Assembly (NCBI GenBank): GCA_963576725.1
Contig: OY755237.1
Coordinates: 54,597,805-54,661,804 of the forward strand
Direction of reading: 5' to 3'
Source of the DNA: Azorinus chamasolen
Taxonomy: Eukaryota > Mollusca > Bivalvia > Cardiida > Solecurtidae
Length of the DNA stretch: 64,000 bases
How positions within the stretch are numbered: position 1 is the first letter of the stretch; each line of letters begins with the position of its first letter. A model generated the notes under the pieces. It saw only the letters and a program-made list of their open reading frames with translations. It did not search any database and had not been told where the DNA came from. Below are positions 13,701 to 28,700 of the stretch, in pieces. The position numbers and the translations under genes were made by a program.

Positions 13701-16700
13701 TCTTGAACATGTTTATGCATCTTATTGGCACCTGATAAGGGTTAGTTCTTAACCCTTTCCCTGATAAACTCTTTTTCACACCTTTGCAAACAGAGAAAAC
13801 CCAGATCTGATGGCTCCTGTAGGATTCTCTGATCAGGGTTTGCTCTGTTTACTTATGAAATAATATAGATATGATTCTACAGTGTCTGATAAAGTGAAAA
13901 TTGCCTTTTGATAATGCTGTAAAAAATAATTGGCTAATTAATATTCATATTGTCATTATTTCTTACGTGAATATTCATCAGTTAATAGGCAAATAAGGTA
14001 AGTACAATCTGCAGGCAAATTTGTGATTACTTGTGCAAACAGCTTGAATCTAGATGAGATTCTGAGAAAGGCAGTCTTATCCTTAATATTAAAAAAAATA
14101 AACCTCTTTGATGCTATGACAAAAAATACTTCAAGAAGTAAATAACAGATATTGAAACTGTTTATTATTTTTAAAGGACTTAATATGTTTAGCATTGCAA
14201 GCAATAAGTCAATGTTGCCTACAGATTTTGTTTGCAGAAATTAGTCATAATTTTTTTTTAAAGCCATAATATAGATCTACCCATATAAGGAGATGTTAGA
14301 AATCAATGTCATTTCACTATATTTAAATGAATTTAATACCACATGCACTTAATCCTGAACTCCTTAAATATGTAGTTATTACTTTATGAATATTATTTAC
14401 TCATTATTATTAGCTCCACTTTTTCAAAAAGTGGAGCTATTGTCATGACCCTCTCATCCGCGTCGGCGTTGGTTAGCCTTTTTGTTAAGGTCCCTTTTCT
14501 CAGAAAATATCAAAGATATTTGGTTCATATTTGGTATGTATGTTTACTATCACAAGGGGAACCCATTTCACAAGGGTAGGTAACCCTAAAATTAATTTTG
14601 CCATAGTTATGCCCCTTTTTTGACCTAAAATTTTCATTGTTGGGTTAAGTTTTATGTTCAGGTCTCTGTCTCAGAAACTGTCCAAGATATTTGGTTCGAC
14701 TTTGGTATACATGTTAACTATTATAAGGGGGACCCATTTCACAAGGGCAGGTAACCCTAAAATTAATTTTGCTATAGTTATCTCCCCTTTCTGACAGACT
14801 TCCACTACACTATCCAGCACTAAAGAAAGTGGAGCGCGCTGTCTGCGGACAGCTCTTGTTACTTTTTATACTGGCATATTAACTAAGGAAGTTTTGGTCA
14901 TGGAAGAAACTGCAGAATCATATCTATATTACTTCATTAGCAAACAGAGCAGACCATGATCAAGCAGCTCCTACAGGAACTGTTTGATCTGGGTCTACTG
15001 TTTGCAAAGGGTATATATTTAGTGAAGGGTTATAAATATTGTCTACCACTATTTGACAAATTTCCATGTGCAGCTCAGCTTAACCTATTTCCTCATATTG
15101 ACCTTTTGATGCCTCTGTGTATTTCACTTGTTAAACCATTGTGATTAGGTAGTAGATGTATTACAGACTGTTTCATTTGTTTTCACCCTTTACCTGATAG
15201 AGATGCCTTTTCACGCCTTTGCAAACAGAGTAGACCCAGACCAGACAGCTCTTGTAGGAGCCATCTGATCAGAGTGCTGTTTGCTTTTGGAATTGATTCT
15301 GCAGTTTCTGAAATTACCAAAAGTTCCTTTGTTAGTTGGCTGTTATAATAATCAGCTAATGAATATTCATGAAGTTATGAATTCTTGTATAAATATTCAT
15401 GAGGTAAAGGTAATGTTAGAAGCGTGTGTCTTCCTTTCATATAATCTGTTACTAGACAATCAGCTTGGCTATGATAAGGCATTGACTACACTGCTGCAAT
15501 ATTCCATTTGTATGACAATATCAATAAGCTCATAATTAGTTTTACATATATATTTCAGAGTGGCCGTATTGGTGCAGATGAACAACTGGATGACTTTGAG
15601 GGAATGTCAGAGCAGGAAATACAGAAGATAATTGAGGAGAGGGAGGCGAAGGCCAATGCACAGATTCTGACCATGGTAATATGGGATAGTACAGTCAAAC
15701 CTTGATTATCCAAGCACTCAAATACATATTGTTATTGATATTTGACCCTTTACTTCAAATAAACGCTTTTTCAGGCATTTGCCAACAGAGTAGACCCAGA
15801 TCAGACGGCTACTATTGGAGCCATCTGATCAGGGTCTGCTCTGTTTGCTAATGGATTTTGATTTGTTTCTTTTGTTTCTAAAATGGATACAATGTTCTAC
15901 ATTTCATATTTCATTATACCTATTTTGTTCATAAATATTCAGTATTGTATAAAGTATTGTAGGCACAACTGTGAAACATTAAATATGGATATAGGGTGAT
16001 GAGAGGATGTGCAGTCAACAAGGGTAGTAACTCTGAATTCATTTTTGAGGGAGTTATTTCCCTTATTATACCCCCCTTTTGAAAAAATGGGGGTATATTG
16101 CTTTGCACATGTCGGTCGGTCGGTCGGTCTGTCGGTCGGTCGGTCGGTCGGTCGGTCGGTAGATCGATGGTTTCCGAATGATAACTAATAAACGACTTGG
16201 CATAGAAACTTCAAACTTGCTGTGGGGGTTGGTCATGAAAAGTAGATGACCCCTATTGTTTTTGAGGTCACTAGGTCAAAGGTCAAGGTCACCATGACCT
16301 AAAATGTTGAAACAGTTTCCGATCAATAACTGCTCAAGGGTTTGGCTTTGGATCTTCAAACTTGCTGTGGTGGTTGGTCATGACCACTAGATGACCCCTA
16401 TTGTTTTTGAGGTCACTAGCTCAAAGGTCAAGGTCACCATGACCTTAACTGGTTAAATGGTTTCCGATCAATAACTGCTCAAGGGTTAAGCTTAGAATCT
16501 TCAAACTTGCTGTGGTAGTTGGCCATGACCACTGGATGACCCCTATTGTTTTTGAGGTCACTAGGTCAAAGGTCAAGGTCATCATGACCTTAACTGGTTA
16601 AATGGTTTCTGATTAATAACTGCTCAAGGGTTCAGCTTAGAATCTTCAAACTTGCTATGGTAGTTGGCCATGACCACTGGATGACACCTGTTGCTTTTGA

Positions 16701-19700
16701 GGTCACTAGGTCAAAGGTCAATGTCACCATGACCTTAACTGATAAAATGGTTTCTGATCAATAACTGCTCAATGGTTTGGTTCAGGATTTTCAAATTTGC
16801 TTAGGTTGATGGTCATGACAACTAGATGAGCCCTGTTGTTTTTGAGGTCACTAGGTCAAAGGTCAAGGTCACCATGACCTAAACTGGTAAAATGGTTTCT
16901 GATCAATAACTGCTCAAGGGTTTGGCTTAGAATCTTCAAACTTGCTGTGATGGTTGGCCATGACCACTGGATGACCCCATTGTTTTTGAGGTCACTAGGT
17001 CAAAGGTGAAGGTCACCATGACCTTAACTGATAAAATGGTTTCTGATCAATAACTGCTCAAGGGTTTGGCTTAGAATCTTCAATCTTGCTGCGGTAGTTT
17101 GCCATGACCACTGGATGACCCCTATTGGTTTTGAGATCACCAGGTCAAAGGTCAAGGTCAACATGACCTTAAATGGTAAAATGGTTTCTGATCAATAACT
17201 GCTCAAGGGTTTGGCTTAGGATCTTCAAATTTGCTTAGGTGGTTGGTCATGACAACTAGATGAGCCCTGTTGTTTTTGAGGTCACTAGGTCAAAGGTCAA
17301 GGTCACCATGACCTTAACAGGTGAAATGGTTTACGATCAATAACTGCTCAAGGGTTTGGCTTAGGATCTTCAAATTTGCTGTGGTGGTTGGTCATGACAA
17401 CTAGATGACCCTTATTGATTTTGAGGTCACTAGGTCAAAGGTCAAGGTCATCATGACCTTAACTAATGAAATGGTTTCCAATTAATAACTGCTCAATGGT
17501 TTGGTTCGGGACTTTCAAACTTGCTGTGGTAGTTGGTCGTGACCACTAGATGACCCCTATAGTTGTTGAGGTCACTGGGTCAAAGGTCAAGGTCACCATG
17601 ACCTTAACTTGTGAAATGTTTTCAGATCAATAAATGATCAGTGGTTTGGCTCAGATCTTCAAAGTTGCTGTGGTGATTAGTCATGACCGCTAGATGACCT
17701 CTGTAGTTGAGGTCACTAGATCAAAAGTCAGGGGGTCTGGGGGGTATACATGTTTTACAAACATCTCTTGTTACTTTTCAGAAGCAATTTTTAGCTCGCC
17801 TGTTCGTAGAACAGTAGAGCTTATGCTATACCCCCGGCGTGGGCGTGAGCGTGAGCGTGGCCAAGGTTAATGTTTTTTGGACGGGTTGTTTTAAAGCTTA
17901 ATATTTGTACTAGGATGCTGAAATTTTGTATGGAAGTTCATTTGAGGTTAAATATTGCTGTTATGAAGTTAAACATTAAAAATATTTTTCAATTTGATCA
18001 ATTTTTCACATGTTTTGGACTTAGTCCTTTTGGCCACAAATCACCAGGTTAAAGTTTTTTGGACGGGTTGTTTTAAAGCTTAATATTTGTACTAGGATGC
18101 TGAAATTTTGTATGGAAGTTCATTTGAGGTCAAATATTGCTGTTATGATGTTAAACATTAAAAATATTTTTCAATTTTATCAATTTTTCACATGTTTTGG
18201 ACTTAGTCCTTTTGGCCACAAATCACCAGGTTAAAGTTTTTTGGACAGGTTGTTTTAAAGCTTAATATTTGTACTAGGATGCTGAAATTTTGTATGGAAG
18301 TTCATTTGAGGTAAAATATTGCTGCTATGAAGTTAAACATTAAAAATATTTTTCAATTTTATCAATTTTTCACATGTTTTGGACTTAGTTTTTTGTGGGG
18401 CCAAAAATCACCAGGTTAAAGTTTTTTGGACGGGGTTGGTATAAAGCTTAATATTTGTACTATGATGCTGAAATTTGGTGAGAAGGTTCATATTGTTGAG
18501 GCCCTTCCGACCATGCCAACATTTTTGCCCTTCTGACCTTGACCTTTGACCTACTTTTGCAAAAATCTTTAAATACCTATATTATTGGAGCCATTTGGCC
18601 TAGGGCTTCCTTACTTGGTATGACCATGCCAATATTTTTGCCCTTCTGACCTTGACCTTAACCTTTGACCTACTTTTTCAAAAATCTTTAAATGCATATA
18701 GTATTTGAACCAATAGACCTAGGTCTTCCATACTTGGTATGCAACTTTCTTGTGTTAAGACTTTTCCAACAATATTATTGTTTGCCCTTCTGACCTTGAC
18801 CGTGACCTTGCCCTTCTGACCTTGACCTTTGACCTACTTTTGAAAAAATCTTTAAATGCCTATATTATTGGAACCAATAGGCTTAGGACTTCAATACTTG
18901 GTATGATCATTCCCACTTTTTTGCCCTCCTGACCTTGACCTTGACCTTTGACCTACTTTTGCAAAAATCTTTAAATGCCTATAGTATTTGAACCAATAGA
19001 CATAGGGCTTCCATATTTGGTACGATCATGTCAACTTTTTTGCCCTCCTGACCTTGACATTTGTCCTACTTTTGCAAAAATCTTTAAATGCCTATAACAT
19101 CCAACAATATTATTGTTTGCCCTTCTGACCTTGACCTTTGACCTACTTTTGAATTTTTTTTTAAATGCCTATATTATTGGAACCAATGGGCCTAGGACTT
19201 CCATATTTGGTATGATCATGCCAACTTTTTTGCCCTCCTGACCTTGACCTTTGACCTACTTTTGCAAAAATCTTTAAATGCCTATTACATTTGAACCAAT
19301 GGGCCAAAGGCTTCCATACTTGGTATGCAACTTTCTTGTGTTAAGACCTTTCCAACAATATTGTTTTTGCCTTGTTACTTTGACCTTTGACCTACTTTTG
19401 CAAACTTCTTTAAATGCCTATAAAATTTGAACTGGTAGGCCAAGGGCTTCCATACTTGGTATGCAACTTTTTTGTCTTAAGACTTTTCCAACCATACCAT
19501 TGTTTTTACCATGTGACCTTGACATTTGACTTACATTTGCAAAAGTCTTTAAATGCCTATAGCATTGCAACAAATAGGTCTAGGGCTTCCATACCTGGTA
19601 TGACCATGCCAACATGTTTTGTCTTTCTGACCTTGACCTTTGACCTACTTTTGCAAAAGTTTTTAAATGCATATCGAGGGCTTGGTGCAAAACTATTCTA

Positions 19701-22700
19701 ACTTAGAATAGTTTTGCACCAAGCCCTCGATATACTTCCATGCTTGATTTGTATCTTTTCTGTCTGAAGACTTTTTCAAACACACCAATGTTTTTTACCA
19801 TATGACCTTGACATTTCACCTATTTTTGCCAAAATCTGTAAGTGCCTATAACTTGGAACCAATATACCTAGGACTTCCATACTTGGTATGACCATGCAAA
19901 CATATTTGCCCTTCTGACATTGACCTTAACATTTGGCCTACTTTTGCAAAAGTCTTTAAATGCATATAACATTGGAAGCAATAGACCTAGGGCTTCCATA
20001 CTTTGGATGTATATTTCCTGTCTTAAGACTTTCCAACCATACCAATGTTTTTTACCATGTGACCTTGACTTTGACCTTTGACCTTCTTTTGCAAAAATCC
20101 TAAAATGCCTATGCTATTGGATGCGATGGACATAGGACTTATATACTTGGTATGACCATGCCAACAATTTTACCCTTCTGACCTTCACCTTTGACCTACT
20201 TTTGCAAAAATCTTTAACTGCCTATTACATTGGAACCTGAATAGACCTAGGGCTTCCATATTTGGTATGTATCTTTTTTGTTTAATAATCTTTTTAAATT
20301 TATGAAAAATGGTATTTGGTTGCCTTTGTTTGTGATATTGATGCAGTTAAGTTTAAATTGAAAATTGATTTTTTTTTTTGTATTCAATATGACACGTTTT
20401 AGACTTAACTTTTAAACTGGCTAACGTTTTAGACTTAACTTTTAAACAGGCGAGCATCAGGTGGCTTTGACACCATTTCTGGTTTGTCCAAAACATAACT
20501 TCAAGTATTGTAGGCACAACTGTTATTTTTCTATGTGGATAGAGGGTGATGAGAGGATGTGCAGTCAACAAGGGTTTGTAGGAACAACTGTGAACTGATG
20601 AACCTTAAATTTTGCTTATGCATTTATAATGATATGTAGATGTGTGACTTAATTTTCATGCGAGTCATTCCTGGATTGGACTTTAAAAATCTTCCTTTCA
20701 CAAGTGTGGATGAAAGGATTATTGCGCTATTGCCTCTTGTATTGAAGTCATTGGGTCTTGTGACATGGTGGTGGGTGGGGGTATTAATCACCTTTAGTGA
20801 TAGCTTTAGTTGGTTGGTTGCTAGTGTTGATGTACTGATTCTTGGATATCTAAAGGTTGGAGATTTGCCAGAGGAAGATGTTGCTCCACCAGAAAATGTC
20901 CTGTTTGTCTGCAAACTGAACCCCGTCACTACTGATGAAGATCTAGAGATTATTTTCTCTAGATTTGGCGAGATAGTCAGGTAAGTTATTTTGAAATTGA
21001 TTTGGATTTGAGAGAAGTTACTCATCACATGCTGATGCATAGTGTTGAATGGATTCAGTCAGCTACCCTGTTAAATTAGTGCAGGTGCTTGTAAAATTTA
21101 CTTCGTCATAATTTCCACTTTGTGTATAAGAAATCCAAATGTATTTATTTTTACAGTATAGATTGTCAGTAGGTCAAGGTAACACTTCAAGGTCAAAGTT
21201 CAAATTTATAGACTGGATGCAATTTTGGACAAAATCTTTAGTTGGTATTATGTCTCCCCCCTTTAGGGGAGGGAGACATATTGATGTTGTGCTTTCTGTC
21301 TGTCCATCTGTCTGTCCATCCGTCTGTCTGTCTGTCGTCTGTCTGTCTGTCTGTCTGTTTGTCTGTTAAAATTCTTGTGCAGCTAACTCCTCCTACACTA
21401 TTAGAGGGATATCCTTCAAACTTTTACATATGAACCAGCTATATGTGAGGATGGTCATGTGGTTTGGAATTTTGGCTTCAACAATTTTGACAGAAGTTAT
21501 GGCCCTTTGTAGTTTTTCCTTATATAGAATATATAGCGAAAAAATCTTGTGCAGCTAACTCCTCCTACACTATTTGAGGGATTTACTTCAAACTTTTACA
21601 TATGAACCAGCTATATGTGAGGATGGTCATTTTTCACAATTTTTACAGAAGTTATGACCCTTTGTAGGTTTTCCTTATAGCGAAAAAATATTGTGCAGCT
21701 AACTCCTCCAACACTATTTTCCTTATATAGAATATATAGCGAAAAAATCTTGTGCTCCAACACTTATTTTCCTTGTATAGAATATATAGCGAAAAAATCT
21801 TGTGCAGCTAACTCCTCCTACACTCTTTGAGGGATTTACTTCAAACTTTTACATATGAACCAGCTATATGTGAGGAATCTTGTGCAGCTTGTGCACTATT
21901 TGAGGGATTTACTTCAAACTTTTACATATGAACCAGCTATATGTGAGGATGGTCATGTGGCTGCAACAATTTTGACAGAAGTTATGACCCTTTGGAGTTT
22001 TTCCTTATATAGAGTAATAGAGAAAATGTCTTGTGCAGCTAACTCCTCCTATACTATGTAAGAGTTTTCATTCAAACTTTTACATATGAACCAGCTATAT
22101 GTGAGGATGGTCATGTGGATTGGAATATGGGCTGCAACAATTTTGACAGAAGTTTGGATTTTTTTCAAATATGAAATTTATAGGGAAAACTAGTGTTTAT
22201 AGATGTCTACAAAAGTTTACAGATAACCAATCTATATGTGATGCACAACCAATTTATATGTATCTATAAGTGACGCACAACCAATCTATATCTATATGTG
22301 AAATCTATATGTGAAGGTGGTCATGTGATTTTGAATTAAGCTTGATTATCCTGATAGTTGTTAAAACGCAACTCTTGGTTACAATGTTCATTCCTCTTAT
22401 GGGTGCGGGGACGGGGTACCGGGGGGAGACATGTGTTTTTCTCAAAAACAAACTCTAGTTTAATTCATTGTGTGATAAACCAAGAGGAAGCATAGTAATA
22501 GGGCATGTTTAATCCTTTACTTCATGAATATTCATGTAAGAAATAATGACATGATGAATAAAGTTATATTCTGCCCATTTTTGTATATTAAAATCAAGAT
22601 CATAAGCTGCACACATATAGAGATCATTGAAACAATGTTTACAGCCCATCACTATATTCAGCTGTATGTTAAAGATATCTGAGTACTGCTAAATCCATAG

Positions 22701-25700
22701 AAAACTGCCAAATTTTTAAGACCAATGTCGGAACAATACTGTGACAATTAATTGGATTTTCACAGTTATGACTGATGTTGGTCAGTAGAAAGTGTAAATT
22801 TGCAATAAGAGAATATCTGCTGTGTAATATTTTGTCTACATGTACATCATATATGTCCCTTACACATAATTGATTATACGACAGATTCAAGTGTATCGCA
22901 AACTTCTTTCCATTAGTTTCTGTGGTTGTACAAAATTCTCTTTTTCCGATACAAACAACTATTTCCTTGCCATGTGCTTTAGCACTATTAAAGTTAGTTT
23001 CAAGTCTAACAGACAGTTGTTATGTTGTACAAAATTGGCGAATTTACACTCAGAGTATGTCTTAAATTAGATGAATTTCTATAATGGCATATAAACATAG
23101 TAAATGTTTGCCATAGTATAAATAGTAGGATGAGATTTGTATTATTCCACTGGCAAACAGAGCAGACCCTGATCAGATGGCTCCTACAGGGGCCTTCTGG
23201 TCTAGTGTTCTCTGTTTACTGTTTAACTTATTTATGGAGTAAAGGATTAGCAAGAGTGGTAATGTAAGATGTCACATCTTCTAAAAGTGGTATTGTAAGA
23301 TGTCACACCTTCTAAGAGTGGTATTGTAAGATGTCACACCTTCTAAGAGTGGTAATGTAAGATGTCACACCTAAGAGTGCTAATGTAAGATGTCACACCT
23401 TCTAAGACTGCTAATGTAAGATGTCACATCTTCTAAGAGTGGTAATGTAAGATGTCACACCTTCTAAGAGTGGTAATGTAAGATGTCACATCTTTATTTC
23501 AGCTGTGAAGTTATACGGGATCACAAAACGAAGGAATCCTTGCAGTATGCCTTCATTGAATTTGAAAATGTAAGTCCGATGCTGCCAAGATTTTTCTGTG
23601 TAGCAAATCTTTATTATCATGCTAAGGGTGACCTGATATGCATTCACAAAAAGCTTGCATCCAGATGAGACACCGAGTAACTAGGCGTATCATATAATCC
23701 AAGCTGTTTAACACTTGGTAAGTAGTTTATCAAAAGCTCGAATGAATTGCAGGTAAGTAAAAATCGCAACGGGATGAATGTTTAACCCTTTCCCTGCTCA
23801 AAACTCATGTACGAAATTGTGACATCATGAATGTTTATTACCTGTATTTTTATAACGTAAAATTTTCAAAGAAAGTTTTGCTTCAACAATAACTGTAGAG
23901 CACTTTATACCTTTACTTTGAAATGTAATATTTTGTGTCAAGGTTGTTACAACTTTTTATGCCCCTGTTGGCGATAGTCAGGGGACATTATGTTTTGCAC
24001 CTGTCCGTCCGTCTGTCTGTGTGTCGCGCTTTTACGTGCAGTTGGTTGTCACAGTTTTTTCATTGTCTTATATCTCACTAACCACTATAGCTATTGGCAT
24101 GGAATCGCATATACACCTTAAACACCATCCATACTTTGATTGCGCACCCAGCCCATGCTGCCCTCAAGCCCAAGGTCAAATGTCTTAGGAATTTTACGTG
24201 CAGCTAGGCAAGCACCACCACGGGGGCATCGCAGTGTCTTACAGACACAATTTTCTAGTCTTTGATATTATATTATTCATTCCTGTATAGGTTACAAACT
24301 ATATTCAGGAGCCATCTGATCTTGGTCTACTCTGTTTGCAGATGCGTGAAAAGGCGTTTATATGAGGGAAAAGTTAATCAACTTTAATCATTTGAACAAC
24401 TGAAATGGTCATCTGCATTTATCTCTCATGAATGCAAATAAGTGCAAATTACATATATTACCAAATAACAGTATAACAAGGCCGCCTTTTAGCCTGACCT
24501 GAAGTTATATACATCTACAATATGTAACACTTCTGTGCAAACTTCCATCAGGTTTGATAATGATGTGGCTCAAATGATATCGATTAGGATCAGATTGTCG
24601 AGAAAAGTAGTTTCTGCATGTCAAGCTACACACTTGTTTAGATCTGTAGGTCAACCAGATGAGTGGATGGAGTGCTCAGATAGTTTCTGGTCATAAAATG
24701 TTCATTTATAAGATAGCGGTATGACAAATCAAAGGAAGATCTGAATAATTTGGGTTCGAATGTTTGATTAGTGACTTTGTTATTCCTTGCTATTCCTAAA
24801 GAAATGAAAATGCATATGGTGTTTTATATTGTATTGATTTCCAACCCATCATATTGAAAACCCTGTCTCTGAGAGCCTGTATCGGAAGTATTAACCCATT
24901 ACCTCATAGGCAATTTTTAGATCCAACCTCTTCCAATAAATCTATGGAAAAGGAGCATTTACTAGAGAAAAGGAAAAGTTTAGAATTGTGTAGTTATGAA
25001 ACCATTGTGATAAATAGAGTATTTGCTCCATAGGAGCAAATGGAGCAAATCCTATGGAGCAAATGCTCTATTTATCACAATGGTTTCACAAAGTGACTTT
25101 TACGGAGGCGTCAACATGAGGGAATGGGTTAAAAACTTGAGATTTGAATTTCTTGACTGGAGGATTTGTTACAATGATTCTATGTTGAATTTTGTTTTGC
25201 TTGAATTATGGCAGCAAGAGATGTGTGAGAATGCCTACTTCAAGATGGACAATGTGCTGATTGATGACAGGAGAATACATGTAGACTTCAGTCAGTCAGT
25301 GTCGAAAATCAAATGGAAAGGCAAAGGTGGGTACCTTTCTCAGTATGGCAAACTTGAAGTGATAGTCTCTACTTGTAACATGTTTTAACAATGCCTAACA
25401 TTAATCATTTGTTTATATGTTGAAAAGAAGTATATCACAAGAAAACTAGTTGAATAAACACAAAAGAAGACACAACTTTCTGGTGTTTGGTATGTTATTC
25501 AGCAATTTATAAGTATTTATTGGGCTTGCAGTTTAGTTTCGTTAATTGTTCAACCAAGGTCGATAATATTTTGTTGTAGAACAAAAATTATAAGTCGATA
25601 AAAACAGTTTAATTTGTATCACAGGGACATTTTTTTATATAAGTTCAAATGGACAATCTTCATAATAATGATTGAACATAGCAAATACCAAGTTTTATGA

Positions 25701-28700
25701 TATTATTGAAAATATGCATTCATTGTAGGGACTTTCTCTTTAACCCTTTTCCTACTTCATTAAACACCTTTTCACCTCTTTGCAAAAAGAGAAGACCCAG
25801 ATCAGTCTGCTCCTCATGGAGCTGTCTGATCAGGGTCTGCTCTTTTTGCTTATGAAATTATATTGATCCGATTCGATAGTTTTTGTTTAAGCCAACAATT
25901 CTCTTTCGTAAGTTTAACTTATAAAATTAAATCAATCAATATTCATGAAGTGATCAGTTTTGCATAAATATTCATTATGGAAAGGTTTAAAAAATAAATC
26001 ACTGAAAATGTAGGTCATGGAATTAAAATTGCCAGGTCAACAAAACTCCTGTTAACTCTTTAACCCATTCCCTCATATTCACGCCTCTGCAAAAGACACC
26101 TTCCGAAACCATAGTGATAAATAGAGCATTTGCTCCAATATAGGAGCAAATGCTCTATTTATCACAATGGTTTCAAACTACACAATTCTAAAAAAAATCC
26201 CTTTCTCTAGTTAATGCTCCTTTTCTGTAGATTTATTCAAAGAGGTTGGATCTAAAAATAGCCTATGAGGTAATGGTTAAACTGATGAATTTTCTTGCAA
26301 GACTTTGTCCATTATGAATATTATTTAACCCTTTACTTCATGAATATTCATGTAAGAGAAAATGACATAATGAATATTTAGTGGCTGATTTTTTAAGATG
26401 GGATTTGTACACAGGATGTTTTGGCCCAAACAGAAACTATAAAATCAGATATATACTGTACCATATAAGTAAACAGAGCCGACCCTGATCAGACGGCTCC
26501 TATAGGATCTGGGCCTACTCTGTTTGCAAAGGTGTAGAAAGGCATATAGTTTATGGAGTAAAGGGTTAATTTGATATTTGTAAAAGTGGAAAAAGAGGAA
26601 ACTTATTGCCATAATAGCTAACAGTAGAGAATCAAATCTGCAATATAAGCAATCAGAGCAGAACCTGTTAACTCAGTAGTTTGCACAGGCCGATTATGAT
26701 GACTATTGCCAGCGAGGATTTTGTTATTACTTTATGAGCAAACTACTATTACAGTTTTCACTGCATGTTCTTGAATTTTCACATAAGTGAATTGTGTAAA
26801 TTTTTGCAATTACCGATTGAAGCATATTTTGGACATTTAGAATGGCATATAAATAAATGCATATTTGGCCATGACAGAAACTTAACGTCATAAGCAAACA
26901 GAACAGACCTTGTTCAGACAGCTTGTATGAGAGCCATCTCAATCTGGTTTTACTCTGTTTGCAAATGTGTCTCTATCAGGTGAAGGGTTTCTCTGGAACA
27001 GATCATTTATATCTTTGCAGGGAGAGGAGTTGAGATTAAGGAAGATCAGAAGCACGAAGAGTTTTCCTCAAAGTACAAAATCAAGGACTACTCAAGAAAG
27101 GATAGGTAAATAGTAGATATCTACAGGAATGTATATGAGCCGTTTGAGGTGTAGATCAGATGGGTAATTTGGAACTTGAGGCAAAATGTTTTATATGCTT
27201 CTCAGCTATCCCTGTCTTTCTGGTTTACTTGTACATGTATATTAGAATCACCACCCCAGGGATTTGGAATGAGTATCTGCATGATAGGGTTTGACCAACA
27301 CTTTTTGATACCTTAGCAAACAGAGTAGACACAGATCAGACAGCTCCTGTAGGAGCATTATGATCAGGGTCTGATCTGTTTGTTTATGAAATTATAATAG
27401 ATCTGACTACCAATACAAGAGCAGAACGCCTTGCGTCAACTTTTCTTTTCTCTTCCCAAAATCTCCTGATGCAGCAGCCTCAGTTGTTTTTCTGCATAAT
27501 ATTATGCACTGTTTATTGTACAGCCTTCTTCAAGATGACCCTTTTTCTCATATAAGAGCTTTTTCACATATTTGCAAACAGAGTAGACCCAGATCAGACG
27601 GCTCCTATAGAGGTCATCTTCTTTCTTGCTGACGAAACTCTCTTAAATTTCTTAAGAGGGTTGAGCCAGGGTGCTTCCATTGCATGCTTTGCTTTTTAGA
27701 TGCCGGATTAAAGTGATAGATCCAAGTGTCATCCTGAATTGCCTCAATGTCCATAAATTCCCCGGAATCATCCACAACATGAGATAAGATACCTAGAAAT
27801 ATCAAGCCTGCTTCTCTTCTGACTTATCTAGCCAAGGCCTTTGACATTCCTAAGATGCCAGTGAGGATTGACCCAACTACCCCAAATCTTATGCCCTTTT
27901 AGCTGGCTATTTCTCGCAGGTTTCACCTCCAGTCAAACTTGACCAGACTGTGAATAATCAAAATCTTTTTATACCCCCACACACTTGTTTGAGCAGGTAT
28001 ACTGGAATCACCCTGTCCGGCAGGCGGGCGATTGGTCGGTCGGGCGGTCTGTCTGCATTTAAACATGGGTAGTTGGTGTCGCGAACTCCTCTTTCAGTTT
28101 TACAGTTACTGAATTTATATTTGATGTTAATAATTATCACGAATAGTAGATTTGCAAGTTGCAATTTCATGTGCATAGTACTGGTCATTGCAGAATTATT
28201 TCCCCCTGAAATTTGAGTTTTTTTGTCATTTTTGCATTGGTTGGAGTTGTGAACTCCTCCTTCAATCTGAAAATAATTTAATTTATATTTGGTATACATA
28301 ATAACCATGAATGGTCATTTTGTTATAAAACTTGGGGAATTAGTGTCACAAACTCCTCCTTCAGTTTTAAAGTTATTGAATTTATATTTGGTGTACATAA
28401 TAACAATGAATGGTACATGTGCAAAACGTAACTTTCCTGTGTTTAGTGGCTGGCATTACAGAATTATCTCCACTTTATTTTTCATTATACCCCCCACAAT
28501 GAAGTTTGGGGGGAGGTATACTGGAATCAGGTTGTCCGTCTGTCCGTCCGTGGACACAGTTTTGTCCGGCCTTCTTCTTCTACAGTTTTGCTTCAATTTT
28601 GTTGAAAGTTCATGTATAGCCATATGACCATATAAACCTGTGCACCGCATATTTCCATTGTGATCGGACCACTACTTCAGGAGTTATCTCCCCTTTTTAG

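Noticed and set aside
20640..20855. Possible N-terminal extension upstream of the PPIL4 RRM exon (long continuous frame)
   Set aside because: A good acceptor at 20855 and exact homology from VGDLP onward show the upstream part is intron read-through.
23250..23493. Regularly spaced repeats that might suggest a CRISPR array
   Set aside because: Units are contiguous without unique spacers; a eukaryotic minisatellite beside a splice site.
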